DNA of 64,000 nt from Corynebacterium sp. J010B-136 (GTDB taxonomy: Bacteria > Actinomycetota > Actinomycetes > Mycobacteriales > Mycobacteriaceae): contig NZ_PUGE01000003.1 of NCBI RefSeq assembly GCF_002967075.1, positions 124,001 to 188,000 on the forward strand, read 5' to 3'. The notes beneath the pieces are model-generated. The model was not told where the DNA came from. It was given only the letters and a program-made list of their open reading frames with translations, and ran no database searches. This document shows, piece after piece, positions 1-9,262 of the stretch. The first letter of the stretch is position 1. Each line of letters opens with the position of its first letter. Made by a program: the position numbers and the translations under genes.

Positions 1-2235
1 TTGCCCGATTCGATGGTTGCCATCGCACCAGTTTCGGCTTACCTGCACGCAGCAGCGATGGTCAAGGCAGGTATTTACCTGATTCTGCGCTACTCGCCAC
101 TGCTTCATGATGTTCAGTTGTGGAATGTCATGTTGGTGGTCTGCGGCGGCATCACCGCACTCTTCGGTGCACTCACCGCCATCAAGTGTGATGATCTAAA
201 AGAACTGTTGGCGTATTCCACCATGTCGCAGTTGGGCTTGCTGGTGCTGACCGTCGGTATTGGCACCGATGCAGCAATCACCGCGGCGATTGTCCACACC
301 ATCGCGCACGCCTGCTTCAAGGCAGCGCTGTTTATGTCGGTGGGCATCATCGAGCACGAAACCGGCACGCGCTCGTATCAAAAATTGCGCCACACCCGCA
401 TCGTCAAGATGCCTATCACCACGGGCATTATCACGATCGCTGGTGCGTCCATGGCGGGTATTCCGCTGCTGTTGGGCTTCGTTTCCAAAGAAGGACTCAT
501 CACTGCCAGCTTGGACTCCGGTTTGGCAGAGCCCTTTAAGATTCTGGTCACCGCAGTCATTGTCATCACGTCGATGTTTACCTTCGCCTACTCCTTCCGC
601 TACATCATTGGAGCACGGGGCGCGACCAAGCATTCAATCGCGGAGGCAAATTACCAGGCCGAAGAAGGCGGCTTCGAGCCAGAACCAGTAGACACTATTA
701 CTGAAGCAAAGCCAACCGTGTGGTTTGTTCCAGGCATCCTGGCTCTTATCACCGTGGTGCTGGGAATTGTGCCTTCCTTGTTGAATTGGGCAGTGGGACA
801 GGCAGCTGTTGCCACCACAGCAGATGCTCATGAACCACACCTGAGTATCTGGCATGGCTTTAATATCCCGCTTGCTCTCACCGGCATCATCATTGCCTTC
901 GGTATCATCTTGGTGAACTTCAACCGCGAACTTGCTCGCGCGATGACAAACTTTGGTGCACCAATTTCGGGGCTTTCGGCTGTAGAGAAACTGCGCGAGG
1001 GAATCATCGACTTCGGCGCTAAGTACGCAACTAAGCCTTCGGGCACGACGTCTATGCGTCGTCACCTCGTTGTGCCATTTTTGATGCTGATTTTGATCGC
1101 TGTCGTCGGTCTCTTTGTTCTGCGTGATCTGCCAGAAGTCCATCGTGAGACCTCCACCCCAACCGACTGGGTATTCGTACTCATCATCGGCATTGGCGTG
1201 CTGGCATCCGTTATGGCCAAGTCTCGTCTGACCGTGGTCGTGGTGGTTTCGATTGCTGGCTTCGGTGTGACGCTGTGGTTCTATGCCCTAGGTGCTGCCG
1301 ATGTTGCGACTACGCAGTTGACTGTTGAAATTTTGACGGTCTGTGTTTTGGTCTTGGTACTGCACCGCTTGCCTGATCACTTCACTCCGGAAACCCGCAA
1401 ATTCCACTGGTGGTCCATCGTCTTGTCCGTAGCGGTCGGCGTAAGTGCCACCCTCGCTGTATGGGGACTGACTGGTCGTCGTGACAAGTCTGATGCAGCG
1501 CGCCTGTATCTTGAACAAGCGCCAAAGGATACCGGTGGTTCTAATGTCGTAAACACCATTTTGGTTGACTACCGTGCTTTCGATACTTTCGGTGAGCTGA
1601 CAGTGCTTGGCATGGCTGGTATTGCCATCGCCGTGCTCTTGGCGAAGTTCCGCCTAGCACCTGTTCGCGAGACTCTCCTGGACCGCAAGTCGCCGGTCTT
1701 TGAAGCTTTTGAAAACGCAGTGTTCCTGCGTGCAACAGGCAGAGTCATCGGACCAATCATCGTTGCTTTGTCTGTATTGCTCTTCTTCCGCGGTCACTAT
1801 GAAACTGGCGGCGGATTCGTCGCGGCACTTGTTGGTGCCGGCGGCATGGCCTTGATGTACCTGTCGGCACCAACCAATGATCGGGCAAAGATTCGTTGGC
1901 CATACTTCACGCTGATTGGTTCTGGTGTTGCCTTGGCATCGTTGACGGGTCTGGCAGGTTTCGCTGAAGGATCCTTCCTGACCTCACTGCACGTTGAGAT
2001 CTTCGGAACTCACCAGACCTCGGCGATGATTTTCGACTTGGGCGTCTATCTCGCAGTTCTTGGTGTCGTTGTCGCCGCCTTCAACTTGCTGGGTATGCCA
2101 CGCAAGGGGGATAAAGAATTCCACGTCCTGCTGGACTTGGCTTCCGAGCAGACCCTGCAACGCCGTGGTGAGACTGATGACCACAGGGCCCTGGCAGCTA
2201 TCGCAAGCAACCAGACGAAAGAAAGGAGCAAGTAG
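1..2235 (+). CDS. mrpA: Mrp-type Na+/H+ antiporter subunit A (A/B fusion), 5' truncated
   Basis: Large subunit of a multisubunit monovalent cation/proton antiporter in the cytoplasmic membrane, related to the proton-pumping subunits of respiratory complex I. The reading frame is open from base 1, and the first residues (PDSMVAIAPVSAYLHAA) match an internal stretch of MrpA just before the VKAG motif, so the N-terminal third lies outside the window. Many hydrophobic segments are visible. The last ~170 residues (RATGRVIGPIIVALSVLLFF, then HYETGGGFVAALV) look like MrpB, so A and B are fused, which fits the absence of a separate mrpB between A and C. First visible gene of an A-C-D-E-F-G operon whose members touch or overlap. 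Family call is secure; ion preference cannot be read. Confidence 0.93.
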   Translation: MPDSMVAIAPVSAYLHAAAMVKAGIYLILRYSPLLHDVQLWNVMLVVCGGITALFGALTAIKCDDLKELLAYSTMSQLGLLVLTVGIGTDAAITAAIVHTIAHACFKAALFMSVGIIEHETGTRSYQKLRHTRIVKMPITTGIITIAGASMAGIPLLLGFVSKEGLITASLDSGLAEPFKILVTAVIVITSMFTFAYSFRYIIGARGATKHSIAEANYQAEEGGFEPEPVDTITEAKPTVWFVPGILALITVVLGIVPSLLNWAVGQAAVATTADAHEPHLSIWHGFNIPLALTGIIIAFGIILVNFNRELARAMTNFGAPISGLSAVEKLREGIIDFGAKYATKPSGTTSMRRHLVVPFLMLILIAVVGLFVLRDLPEVHRETSTPTDWVFVLIIGIGVLASVMAKSRLTVVVVVSIAGFGVTLWFYALGAADVATTQLTVEILTVCVLVLVLHRLPDHFTPETRKFHWWSIVLSVAVGVSATLAVWGLTGRRDKSDAARLYLEQAPKDTGGSNVVNTILVDYRAFDTFGELTVLGMAGIAIAVLLAKFRLAPVRETLLDRKSPVFEAFENAVFLRATGRVIGPIIVALSVLLFFRGHYETGGGFVAALVGAGGMALMYLSAPTNDRAKIRWPYFTLIGSGVALASLTGLAGFAEGSFLTSLHVEIFGTHQTSAMIFDLGVYLAVLGVVVAAFNLLGMPRKGDKEFHVLLDLASEQTLQRRGETDDHRALAAIASNQTKERSK

Positions 2236-2583
2236 ATGACACTGGCTATTTCCTCAGGCATTCTCATCGGAGGAGCCGTCTACCTGATGCTGCGCCGCGA
2301 TATGTTGCGTATCGCATTGGGCTTTACCCTTCTTTCGCACGGCGTCAACTTAATGATTGTCGCAACCGGTGGCACCTATGCCCGCAACGAGCCTTTTGGC
2401 TCGCACACTTTAGAACAAATGGGGTTTGCTGCGGATCCACTTCCACAGGCATTCGTGCTCACCGCCATCGTCATTGGTTTCTCGATTTCGGTGCTGATGT
2501 TCGTCACCGCTGCGGTCGGCGATGGCGATGACGCCACCCGTCCAGAACTGGACCTGGATAAGCACAAGGACGTGGTTCTCTAA
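2236..2583 (+). CDS. mrpC: Mrp antiporter subunit C
   Basis: Small membrane subunit (115 aa) homologous to NuoK, part of the Mrp antiporter. Three hydrophobic segments are visible, including LGFTLLSHGVNLMIVATGG and the C-terminal FVLTAIVIGFSISVLMFVTA, a pattern typical of MnhC/MrpC. It starts immediately after the mrpA stop, with an AAAGGAG ribosome-binding site inside the end of mrpA, and its stop overlaps the mrpD start, so translation is probably coupled along the operon. Length is normal for the family. Confidence 0.93.
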   Translation: MTLAISSGILIGGAVYLMLRRDMLRIALGFTLLSHGVNLMIVATGGTYARNEPFGSHTLEQMGFAADPLPQAFVLTAIVIGFSISVLMFVTAAVGDGDDATRPELDLDKHKDVVL

Positions 2584-4220
2584 TGTGGTACAGCCCTGAT
2601 TTAGTGGCCTCATTGCTGCCACTATTTGCAGCCATTCCGCTGCTTGCCGCTGGTATCTTGATCCTCTTCCAGCGTGCGAAAATCCTGCAAGAAGTAGTCA
2701 TGTATACCGTGCTGATGGCAGGTCTTATCGGCTCGGGCCTTTTGATCGCTATTACTGCCGATGGCACCGCGCTTGCACACCGCGTAGGAAATTGGGATGC
2801 CCTGGTAGCAATTCCTTTTGCGGTCGATATGTTTGCAGCATTGATGTTGCTGACAGTGTCGATTCTGGCGGTTGTGTGTGCATGGTTTGCCACCGCCAGT
2901 GGATTTTCCAAAGAACCCTTCTTTGCGCCGCTGACCTTGGTATTGATGTGTGGTGTTTATGGTGCGTTGCTCACCGCCGATATCTTCAACTTCTTCGTGT
3001 TCATCGAAGTTATGTTGCTTCCAAGCTACGGCCTGTACGCAACCACCATCTACCGTCGCGGCGGACGTCAGCAGCTCGCCGGCTTGCGCCTGTTTATCGT
3101 GGCTAACCTCTTTGCCTCCAATATGCTGCTCGCCGGCGTCGTCTTGGTCTACGGCTCTTACGGTGCGGTCAACCTCGCGCAGCTGCAAGGTGCAGCGAAG
3201 GAAGAACCCGCTGTTGCGATTGCCATGTCCATCGTTATTTTGGCGATGTTGATTAAGGCTTCGGTCGTTCCTGTCCATACTTGGCTGGCACGTTCTTACC
3301 CGTACACCAACCCAGCGGTCACCGCGCTTTTTTCGGGCCTGCACACCAAGGTGGGTGTCTACGCTATCTACCGTTGGTACGCGGTCATCTTCGACGGTGA
3401 CGCGCGCTGGCTGTGGATCCTGGTGCTTCTCTTTACCCTCACCATGGTCATCGGTGTGCTTGGTGCAGTAGGAGAGAAGACCACCCGTGAGATTCTGGCC
3501 TTCCACATGGTCTCACAGTTGGGCTACATCCTCATGGGCGTTGCGCTCTTTACCGAGCTCGGTATGACCGCAGGTATCTTCTACCTGATTCACCACATGA
3601 TTGTTAAAGCCTCGCTGTTTATGTCGACAGGTGCCGTCGAAGTTGTCTATGGCACCGGTGAATTAGACAAGGTCACCAATATCTCGAAACGCGAGCCGAT
3701 AATCGCGGTAGCTTTCTTCGCCGCGGCGCTATCGCTGGCTGGTATCCCACCGTTTTCCGGCTTCGTCGCCAAGTTCACCTTGTTGTTGGGAACCTGGGAA
3801 GCAGGGGAGATCTACGCACTGGTGGCGATGTTGGCGGTCTCGCTTATTACTTTGCTGTCGATGCTCAAGATTTGGAAAGGCATGTTCTGGGGCGATCGGA
3901 AAAAGGCCGCTCCACTGCCACGCGCGGGTCAAGACCCCGACGGACCAGCAGCCACCCTGGCTGGCGGTGTCGCTATTTACCCAGAGTTGCCAGAAGAAGG
4001 CTCTTCCGTTGCGGTCAAGGCAGCATCAGATGCGTACATCATCGAAGATACAAAAGATGCGCGCCCGCGCATTAAGTTCTGGTTAGCTGCACCAGCAGTG
4101 ATTACCGCGCTGTTGACGTTGGCTATCGGTGTCGGAGGAGAAGTTCTATTGAACTGGGCAGATACCGCTGCCAACGGTCTGCTGGATACCTCCGCATATG
4201 TTGAGGCGGTGCTTGGATAA
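2583..4220 (+). CDS. mrpD: Mrp antiporter subunit D
   Basis: NuoN/NuoM-like proton-translocating subunit (545 aa) with about 14 hydrophobic segments. The conserved proton_antipo_M core is clear: VHTWLARSYPYTNPAVTALFSGL, then HMVSQLGYILMGVAL, then IHHMIVKASLFM. A hydrophilic insertion at roughly residues 435-500 precedes the last membrane segment. The start codon overlaps the mrpC stop by one base and the stop overlaps mrpE. MrpD and MrpA are thought to carry the ion path of the complex. Slightly longer than the usual ~500 aa because of the C-terminal insertion. Confidence 0.94.
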   Translation: MWYSPDLVASLLPLFAAIPLLAAGILILFQRAKILQEVVMYTVLMAGLIGSGLLIAITADGTALAHRVGNWDALVAIPFAVDMFAALMLLTVSILAVVCAWFATASGFSKEPFFAPLTLVLMCGVYGALLTADIFNFFVFIEVMLLPSYGLYATTIYRRGGRQQLAGLRLFIVANLFASNMLLAGVVLVYGSYGAVNLAQLQGAAKEEPAVAIAMSIVILAMLIKASVVPVHTWLARSYPYTNPAVTALFSGLHTKVGVYAIYRWYAVIFDGDARWLWILVLLFTLTMVIGVLGAVGEKTTREILAFHMVSQLGYILMGVALFTELGMTAGIFYLIHHMIVKASLFMSTGAVEVVYGTGELDKVTNISKREPIIAVAFFAAALSLAGIPPFSGFVAKFTLLLGTWEAGEIYALVAMLAVSLITLLSMLKIWKGMFWGDRKKAAPLPRAGQDPDGPAATLAGGVAIYPELPEEGSSVAVKAASDAYIIEDTKDARPRIKFWLAAPAVITALLTLAIGVGGEVLLNWADTAANGLLDTSAYVEAVLG

Positions 4221-4603
4221 TGGATTATCTAACTTTCCCATTTCGTTTCATCGGCTTTTGGCTGTGGTACATCAAGGAATTTACCGTCGCCAACTACTCC
4301 GTTTTGAAAGATATTCTATCGCGCGGGCATGACTCGACCCCAGGTATCGCGAAGTACCCGTGCGAGTCCGAGTCTGAAGCTCACTACACGCTCATCGCAG
4401 CTCTGATCACCATTACCCCAGGTACGTTGGTGGTCGGCGCCGCTGCCAATACCGATGAAGGCCAGCGCGTGATGTACGTGCACGGGATGTATAACTCGGA
4501 TGCAGATGAGCTGCGTGCAGACTTGCGAGATATGGAAGAGCGCATGCTGCGCGGGGTGATGATCCACCCGCACTTTTTCTCGGACCGAAAGAAAGAGGCT
4601 TAA
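4220..4603 (+). CDS. mrpE: Mrp antiporter subunit E
   Basis: MnhE/MrpE subunit, 127 aa. An N-terminal hydrophobic stretch (FRFIGFWLWYIKEFTVANYSV) is followed by a soluble C-terminal part with the family pattern ALITITPGTLVVGAA. It overlaps mrpD by one base and lies four bases before mrpF. The protein is shorter than many MrpE proteins (about 160 aa), having only one or two evident N-terminal membrane segments. The specific job of E in the complex is not well understood. Confidence 0.88.
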   Translation: MDYLTFPFRFIGFWLWYIKEFTVANYSVLKDILSRGHDSTPGIAKYPCESESEAHYTLIAALITITPGTLVVGAAANTDEGQRVMYVHGMYNSDADELRADLRDMEERMLRGVMIHPHFFSDRKKEA

Positions 4604-4606
4604 ATC

Positions 4607-4861
4607 ATGGTTCTAAACATTGCAATCGTGGTGGTGGCGCTGTCCATCATTCCCTCTGCTTACCGTATGTTGATTGGCCCAACTCGCGCAGACCGCGTCT
4701 CAGCTGCCGATGCTTTGCTCTTCGTGCTCGTTGCCCTAATTGCATTGATCGGCATGAAGAAAGGCTCTGGGTTTACCTTCGACTTGGTCCTCGTTGCCTC
4801 GGTCATGGGCTTCTTAGGCGCGGTTTCGCTCTCGCGTGCGCTGATGCGAGGTGAGCGTTAA
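4607..4861 (+). CDS. mrpF: Mrp antiporter subunit F
   Basis: Small membrane protein of 84 aa with three hydrophobic segments and the typical MnhF/PhaF motif YRMLIGPTRADRVSAADAL. Its stop codon shares a base with the mrpG start, as elsewhere in this operon. Needed for assembly or activity of Mrp antiporters in characterised species (family knowledge). Confidence 0.9.
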   Translation: MVLNIAIVVVALSIIPSAYRMLIGPTRADRVSAADALLFVLVALIALIGMKKGSGFTFDLVLVASVMGFLGAVSLSRALMRGER

Positions 4862-5250
4862 TGTCAGCACTATTGGTTATCTCAGATATCTTTCTGGTTC
4901 TGGGTGCGTTTAACTTCGCAGTCTGTGCAGCAGGCATGCTGAGCTTCCGCGACGTATTTGCACGTATTTCGGTGCTATCGACGGCCTCCGGATTCGGCGT
5001 GACCTTCTTGCTCATTGGCGCATTCCTTCGCGATCCAAACTGGTGGAATGTACTCATCGGGCTTGCTGCCATCATCTTGTTGTTGGGCACTTCTGCGATT
5101 GGTTCGATTTTGATTTCGCGCGCTGCCCTTTTGCGCCGGGTGGAAATCGTGGATTGCCATTTCCAGGAAGCAGATCCTTATTTCAAGGATCCTGAAGGCT
5201 TAGCGCGTGAGCTCTTTATGCGCGAAGACATGCAGGACAGACTGTCTTAA
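4861..5250 (+). CDS. mrpG: Mrp antiporter subunit G
   Basis: MnhG/PhaG-type subunit, 129 aa, last gene of the Mrp operon. Three hydrophobic segments with the family pattern DIFLVLGAFNFAVCAAGML near the N-terminus and TFLLIGAFLRDPNWWNV in the middle. The C-terminal ~30 residues are charged and cytosolic-looking. A strong intrinsic terminator follows 30 bases downstream, ending the operon. Confidence 0.9.
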   Translation: MSALLVISDIFLVLGAFNFAVCAAGMLSFRDVFARISVLSTASGFGVTFLLIGAFLRDPNWWNVLIGLAAIILLLGTSAIGSILISRAALLRRVEIVDCHFQEADPYFKDPEGLARELFMREDMQDRLS

Positions 5251-5280
5251 GCTGCTCAGTAAGTAAGCGTTAACCCCCCA

Positions 5281-5308
5281 GCCGGTGCCTTCGGGCGCCG
5301 GCTTTTTT
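5281..5308 (+). terminator. Intrinsic terminator of the mrp operon
   Basis: Nine-base-pair stem GCCGGTGCC / GGCGCCGGC (one T-G wobble) with a TTCG tetraloop, directly followed by six T residues. It separates the Mrp operon from the nitrogen operon. Confidence 0.92.
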
Positions 5309-5339
5309 ATGTCGTATAGGTCACAAAACATTCTTTAAC

Positions 5340-5353
5340 CTATAGGTCTATAG
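5340..5353 (+). promoter_or_regulatory. AmtR operator 1
   Basis: CTAT-AGGTCT-ATAG fits exactly the CTAT-N6-ATAG core of the corynebacterial nitrogen repressor AmtR. It precedes a possible -10 box (TATTCT, 5355-5360), so binding would block RNA polymerase at the amtB promoter. Known biology: AmtR represses amtB-glnK-glnD in C. glutamicum and is released by adenylylated GlnK. The assignment here is by motif and context. Confidence 0.88.
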
Positions 5354-5371
5354 GTATTCTTAGAAATGTAC

Positions 5372-5385
5372 CTATCGAGCTATAG
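5372..5385 (+). promoter_or_regulatory. AmtR operator 2
   Basis: A second perfect CTAT-N6-ATAG box (N6 = CGAGCT), 32 bases downstream of the first measured start to start (about three helical turns), so two AmtR dimers could sit on the same DNA face. It lies between the possible -10 box and the ribosome-binding site of amtB (GGGAAG at 5391). Confidence 0.87.
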
Positions 5386-5399
5386 AAAGTGGGAAGATC

Positions 5400-6776
5400 G
5401 TGGATAGCGTTATTGCAGCATCCGGCAATGCTTCGTGGATACTTATGTCGGCATCGTTGGTATTTTTGATGACTCCTGCGCTGGCATTGTTCTACGGCGG
5501 CATGTCATCTCGGCGCAGCGTCATGAACATCATGATGATGAGCTTTGGAGCCTTAGGGGTTGTCTCAGTGGTCTATATTCTGTGGGGCTGGTCCATGTCT
5601 TATGGCACTCAGTCTTGGGGCGGGGTAGTAGCTAATCCTGTGGAGATGTTCGGCTTGAAGGATCAGATCATAGATTCATCTGGCGAGTTTGTAGAAGGAG
5701 CAAATGGCTACGCTAATGTCATCGACATCGGCTTTCAGCTCACGTTTGCAGTCATCTCCACTGCGCTGATTTCAGGTGCGCTGGCAGAGCGCGTGAAATT
5801 TTCTACGTGGCTAGTATTTTCTGGCGCCTGGGCAACCCTGGTGTACTTCCCGCTTGCGCACATGGTCTGGGGCGGCGGGTTGCTCTCTCACACGCAAGAT
5901 TCCCTGTCCGCGTGGCTTTTTGGCACCGAAGGCGGGGAGGCGATAGTCGCACCTATTGATTTCGCAGGCGGTACGGTCGTGCATATTTCCGCTGGTACTG
6001 CAGCACTTGTGCTTGCTTTGGTCGTCGGCAAGCGTGCGGGCTTTCCTAAGCACCTGTCGCGTCCTCATAACCTGCCGTTTACCATGTTGGGCGCAGCACT
6101 GCTGTGGTTCGGGTGGTGCGGATTCAACGGCGGTTCCGCATTTGCTGCCGATGGACTTGCAGGGCTGGCATGGCTGAATACCGCTGCAGCGGCGGCAGCC
6201 GCCATGCTGGGCTGGATGCTCATTGAAACCCTACGCGATAAAGCAGCCACATCTTTGGGCGCAGCCTCCGGTGTCGTGGCAGGTCTTGTCACCATCACCC
6301 CCGCAGCGGGCGCTTTGACCCCGATGACCTCGCTCATCTTAGGGTTTATCGGCGGAATCTTAGGTTGTCTTGGGGTGGGGCTGAAATTCAAATTCGGCTT
6401 TGATGACTCCCTCGATGTCGTCGGCGTTCACCTGGTCGCTGGGCTATGGGGAACCATCGGTGTGGCCTTGTTTGCGCGTGAAGGTGGCATGCTTAGCGAT
6501 GACTACGCATACGGCTTTAAACTGCTCATCATCCAAACACTGATTGCGGTTGTAGCGATGCTCTTTTCCGCAATTGTCACCTACGTTATTGCAGTCGTAC
6601 TGGGCAAAACCCTTGGTTGGCGCATCGACAAGGAAGCAGAAGCTAACGGCATCGATCTTGACCAACACCGCGAAACGGCCTACGACGTTGTCGGAACAAA
6701 CAATTTTGCACACGCGGGCGGTAGTATGGATAAAAACGCACCTGTTATTCCATCCCGCACAGATATAAAGGAGTAA
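5400..6776 (+). CDS. amtB: Ammonium transporter AmtB
   Basis: Amt/MEP/Rh family channel (458 aa, about 11 membrane segments) for uptake of ammonium or methylammonium. The twin pore histidines are visible: His195 in GGTVVHISAG and His344 in DVVGVHLVAGLWGT. The signature GAALLWFGWCGFNGGS is intact. The start is GTG with GGGAAG as ribosome-binding site. Two AmtR boxes lie upstream, and the PII gene glnK follows 6 bases downstream, the usual arrangement by which PII plugs the channel when nitrogen is ample. Identification is secure. Confidence 0.97.
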   Translation: MDSVIAASGNASWILMSASLVFLMTPALALFYGGMSSRRSVMNIMMMSFGALGVVSVVYILWGWSMSYGTQSWGGVVANPVEMFGLKDQIIDSSGEFVEGANGYANVIDIGFQLTFAVISTALISGALAERVKFSTWLVFSGAWATLVYFPLAHMVWGGGLLSHTQDSLSAWLFGTEGGEAIVAPIDFAGGTVVHISAGTAALVLALVVGKRAGFPKHLSRPHNLPFTMLGAALLWFGWCGFNGGSAFAADGLAGLAWLNTAAAAAAAMLGWMLIETLRDKAATSLGAASGVVAGLVTITPAAGALTPMTSLILGFIGGILGCLGVGLKFKFGFDDSLDVVGVHLVAGLWGTIGVALFAREGGMLSDDYAYGFKLLIIQTLIAVVAMLFSAIVTYVIAVVLGKTLGWRIDKEAEANGIDLDQHRETAYDVVGTNNFAHAGGSMDKNAPVIPSRTDIKE

Positions 6777-7121
<345 letters not shown>

Positions 7122-7122
7122 T

Positions 7123-9219
7123 GTGATTCCAGAACCACACAAAATTCGCGCTGAGGCTTATTCCTCAGCGCGTGCTTTGATCGATGACCTAGTTGTCCCA
7201 CCGAATGCTGCTTTGGCTGCCACTGGCTCTTTAGCACGGAAGGAAATGACGTCATATTCCGATCTGGACATGGTGCTAATTCATGCCCCCGGCCAACAGC
7301 TGGAGGAAGAGGAAGTCGGCGCACTGTGGTATCCCATTTGGGATGCGAAGTATCACCTTGATTATGCGGTGCGCACCCCTGATGAGTGTGCCGCCGTTGC
7401 GGAAACCGACGTTGCTGCTGCGCTGAGCCAGCTAGATCTGACCTTTTTGGCCGGTGATAAGCAGCTTGTCGATGAATCCCGCGCGAAACTCTACGCCACC
7501 TGGCGGGTGTCTTTGCAAAAGAACTTCGATAGGTTCATCGATTCTTCGATTGATCGCTGGCGCAGGGCAGGGCCGATTGCCTCGATGACGCGCCCGGAGA
7601 TCAAAAATGGGCGCGGAGGATTGCGCGACCTGCAGCTGTTGCGCGCGCTTGCCTTAGGCAATCTTTGCGATGTACCTGAGCTGGGTGCGGAACGTGACCT
7701 GTTATTGGATGTGCGCGTCTTATTGCATGAACATTCACGTCGGCATCGCGACGTGTTGGAACCAGAGTTCGCCGCCGAGATCGCAGAAGATTTAGGTTTC
7801 AAAGACCGCTATGAGCTTTCTGCTGCCTTGGCGAAGGCCTCAACGACGATTAGCAATGCAGTCGAGCGTGGCCTTTCCGCAGCCCGCGGCTTGGTCTCGC
7901 GGCGCAGCGTACACCGCGTGCGCAAACCGCTTGATGTCGATGTGGTTGATGAAGGCGGCTATATAACCCTGGCCCGCAATGCGAATCTCAATGATCCAGG
8001 CTTGATTTTGCGCGTCGCTGCGGCGACTGCGCGCACAGGTAACCCCGTGAAAAATGGGGTGTGGCAGCGTCTGCGGGACGTGCCGGATTTGCCTGCGCGG
8101 TGGCCACGAACTTCAGCTGATGACTTCTTTACGGTGCTAACCAGCCCGCAGGTCATTATCGAGATGGATAAGTTTGGTCTGTGGGAGCGCTACGTTCCCG
8201 AATGGAACCGCATCCGCGGAGTCTTGCCGCGTGAGCGCAACCATTCCCACACTATTGACTTTCACTCGGTTGAAACGGTGGAGCGGTGCGCGCAGGTGCG
8301 CACGACGGTCGGCCGGCCAGATCTATTATTGCTGGGCGCGTTATTTCACGATATCGGCAAAGGCTATGGCCGCCCGCACGAGCAGGTCGGCGCGGAGATG
8401 GTCACCCGTATGGCACAAAAGCTGGGATTGAATCTCCCGGATCGCATGCGTGTGCAAACTCTCGTCGCAGAGCACACGACTTTGTCGAAGCTGGCTGCGC
8501 GCATGGACCCAGAATCAGATGAAGCCCGCAACGCCGTCCTCGACGCGGTGCACTATGACCCGCTAACGCTTGCGATGCTCACGGTCTTAACTGAGGCCGA
8601 TTCGAAGGCTACGGGCCCGGGGGTATGGAATCATCGAAAAGCTGCTGCTGTGCATGAGCTTTCTCTACGTGGGTTAAGAATGTTGGATACCTTCGTTCCC
8701 GCACGTCCGCGCGTCTATGCTCCGGCCGATATTGGATTGCACACCAACTGGGAAGACAAACAGCTAACGATTTCCTGGCGTGGTTCCTATCAACGCGAGG
8801 TTGTACGTCCCTTGGCTGTGGTTGCTGCGCTGGGGTGGGTAGTAACCCAGGCGGCGATGGTGCGCGAGGATGATGGCTCCTATGCGGCTGAATTTACCGT
8901 GCGTGCGCTTCACGAAAGACTCGAGCGAGCCGCTGATGAGGCACGCTTTGTACAAGCCTATAAATCTGGGGTCTACTCCACACTGCCGGAGATTGAGAAG
9001 CATCCATCCACGGCCAATTGGCAAGTCGGTGGGGTATTTGAAGTCCGTACCGTGGATCAACGTGCGGTTTTAGGCCATGTGATCGGCAAATTACCTGATG
9101 TAAAATGGTTGACGATGACCTCTCCCGGAGCCACCATGGTGGTGCAAGCAGCGATGTCTGAAACTGTTTCTCGCGCCGCGGTGGTCAGGAATGTGACCGA
9201 AGCGCTATCAGGCGGCTAA
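7123..9219 (+). CDS. glnD: PII (de)adenylylating enzyme GlnD
   Basis: Bifunctional nucleotidyltransferase/hydrolase that modifies GlnK; in C. glutamicum it transfers AMP rather than UMP. Domains in order: nucleotidyltransferase with GSLARKEMTSYSDLDMV near residues 33-50, a helical region, an HD hydrolase domain (ALFHDIGKGYGRPHE near residue 407), and a C-terminal ACT-like part. The GTG at 7123 lies one base after the glnK stop and gives 698 aa with an N-terminus starting MIPEPHK; an upstream in-frame ATG at 7069 would lie inside glnK and is less likely. End of the amtB operon. Confidence 0.95.
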   Translation: MIPEPHKIRAEAYSSARALIDDLVVPPNAALAATGSLARKEMTSYSDLDMVLIHAPGQQLEEEEVGALWYPIWDAKYHLDYAVRTPDECAAVAETDVAAALSQLDLTFLAGDKQLVDESRAKLYATWRVSLQKNFDRFIDSSIDRWRRAGPIASMTRPEIKNGRGGLRDLQLLRALALGNLCDVPELGAERDLLLDVRVLLHEHSRRHRDVLEPEFAAEIAEDLGFKDRYELSAALAKASTTISNAVERGLSAARGLVSRRSVHRVRKPLDVDVVDEGGYITLARNANLNDPGLILRVAAATARTGNPVKNGVWQRLRDVPDLPARWPRTSADDFFTVLTSPQVIIEMDKFGLWERYVPEWNRIRGVLPRERNHSHTIDFHSVETVERCAQVRTTVGRPDLLLLGALFHDIGKGYGRPHEQVGAEMVTRMAQKLGLNLPDRMRVQTLVAEHTTLSKLAARMDPESDEARNAVLDAVHYDPLTLAMLTVLTEADSKATGPGVWNHRKAAAVHELSLRGLRMLDTFVPARPRVYAPADIGLHTNWEDKQLTISWRGSYQREVVRPLAVVAALGWVVTQAAMVREDDGSYAAEFTVRALHERLERAADEARFVQAYKSGVYSTLPEIEKHPSTANWQVGGVFEVRTVDQRAVLGHVIGKLPDVKWLTMTSPGATMVVQAAMSETVSRAAVVRNVTEALSGG

Positions 9220-9262
9220 GCTAGGGGAGTTAAAAAGTTCCCGAACGAAAAGATGTGCTTAA

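Noticed and set aside
2622-3506. 294-codon open frame antisense to mrpD
   Set aside because: Low-complexity His/Gln/Asp-rich shadow of membrane-protein codons; mrpD family motifs are intact.
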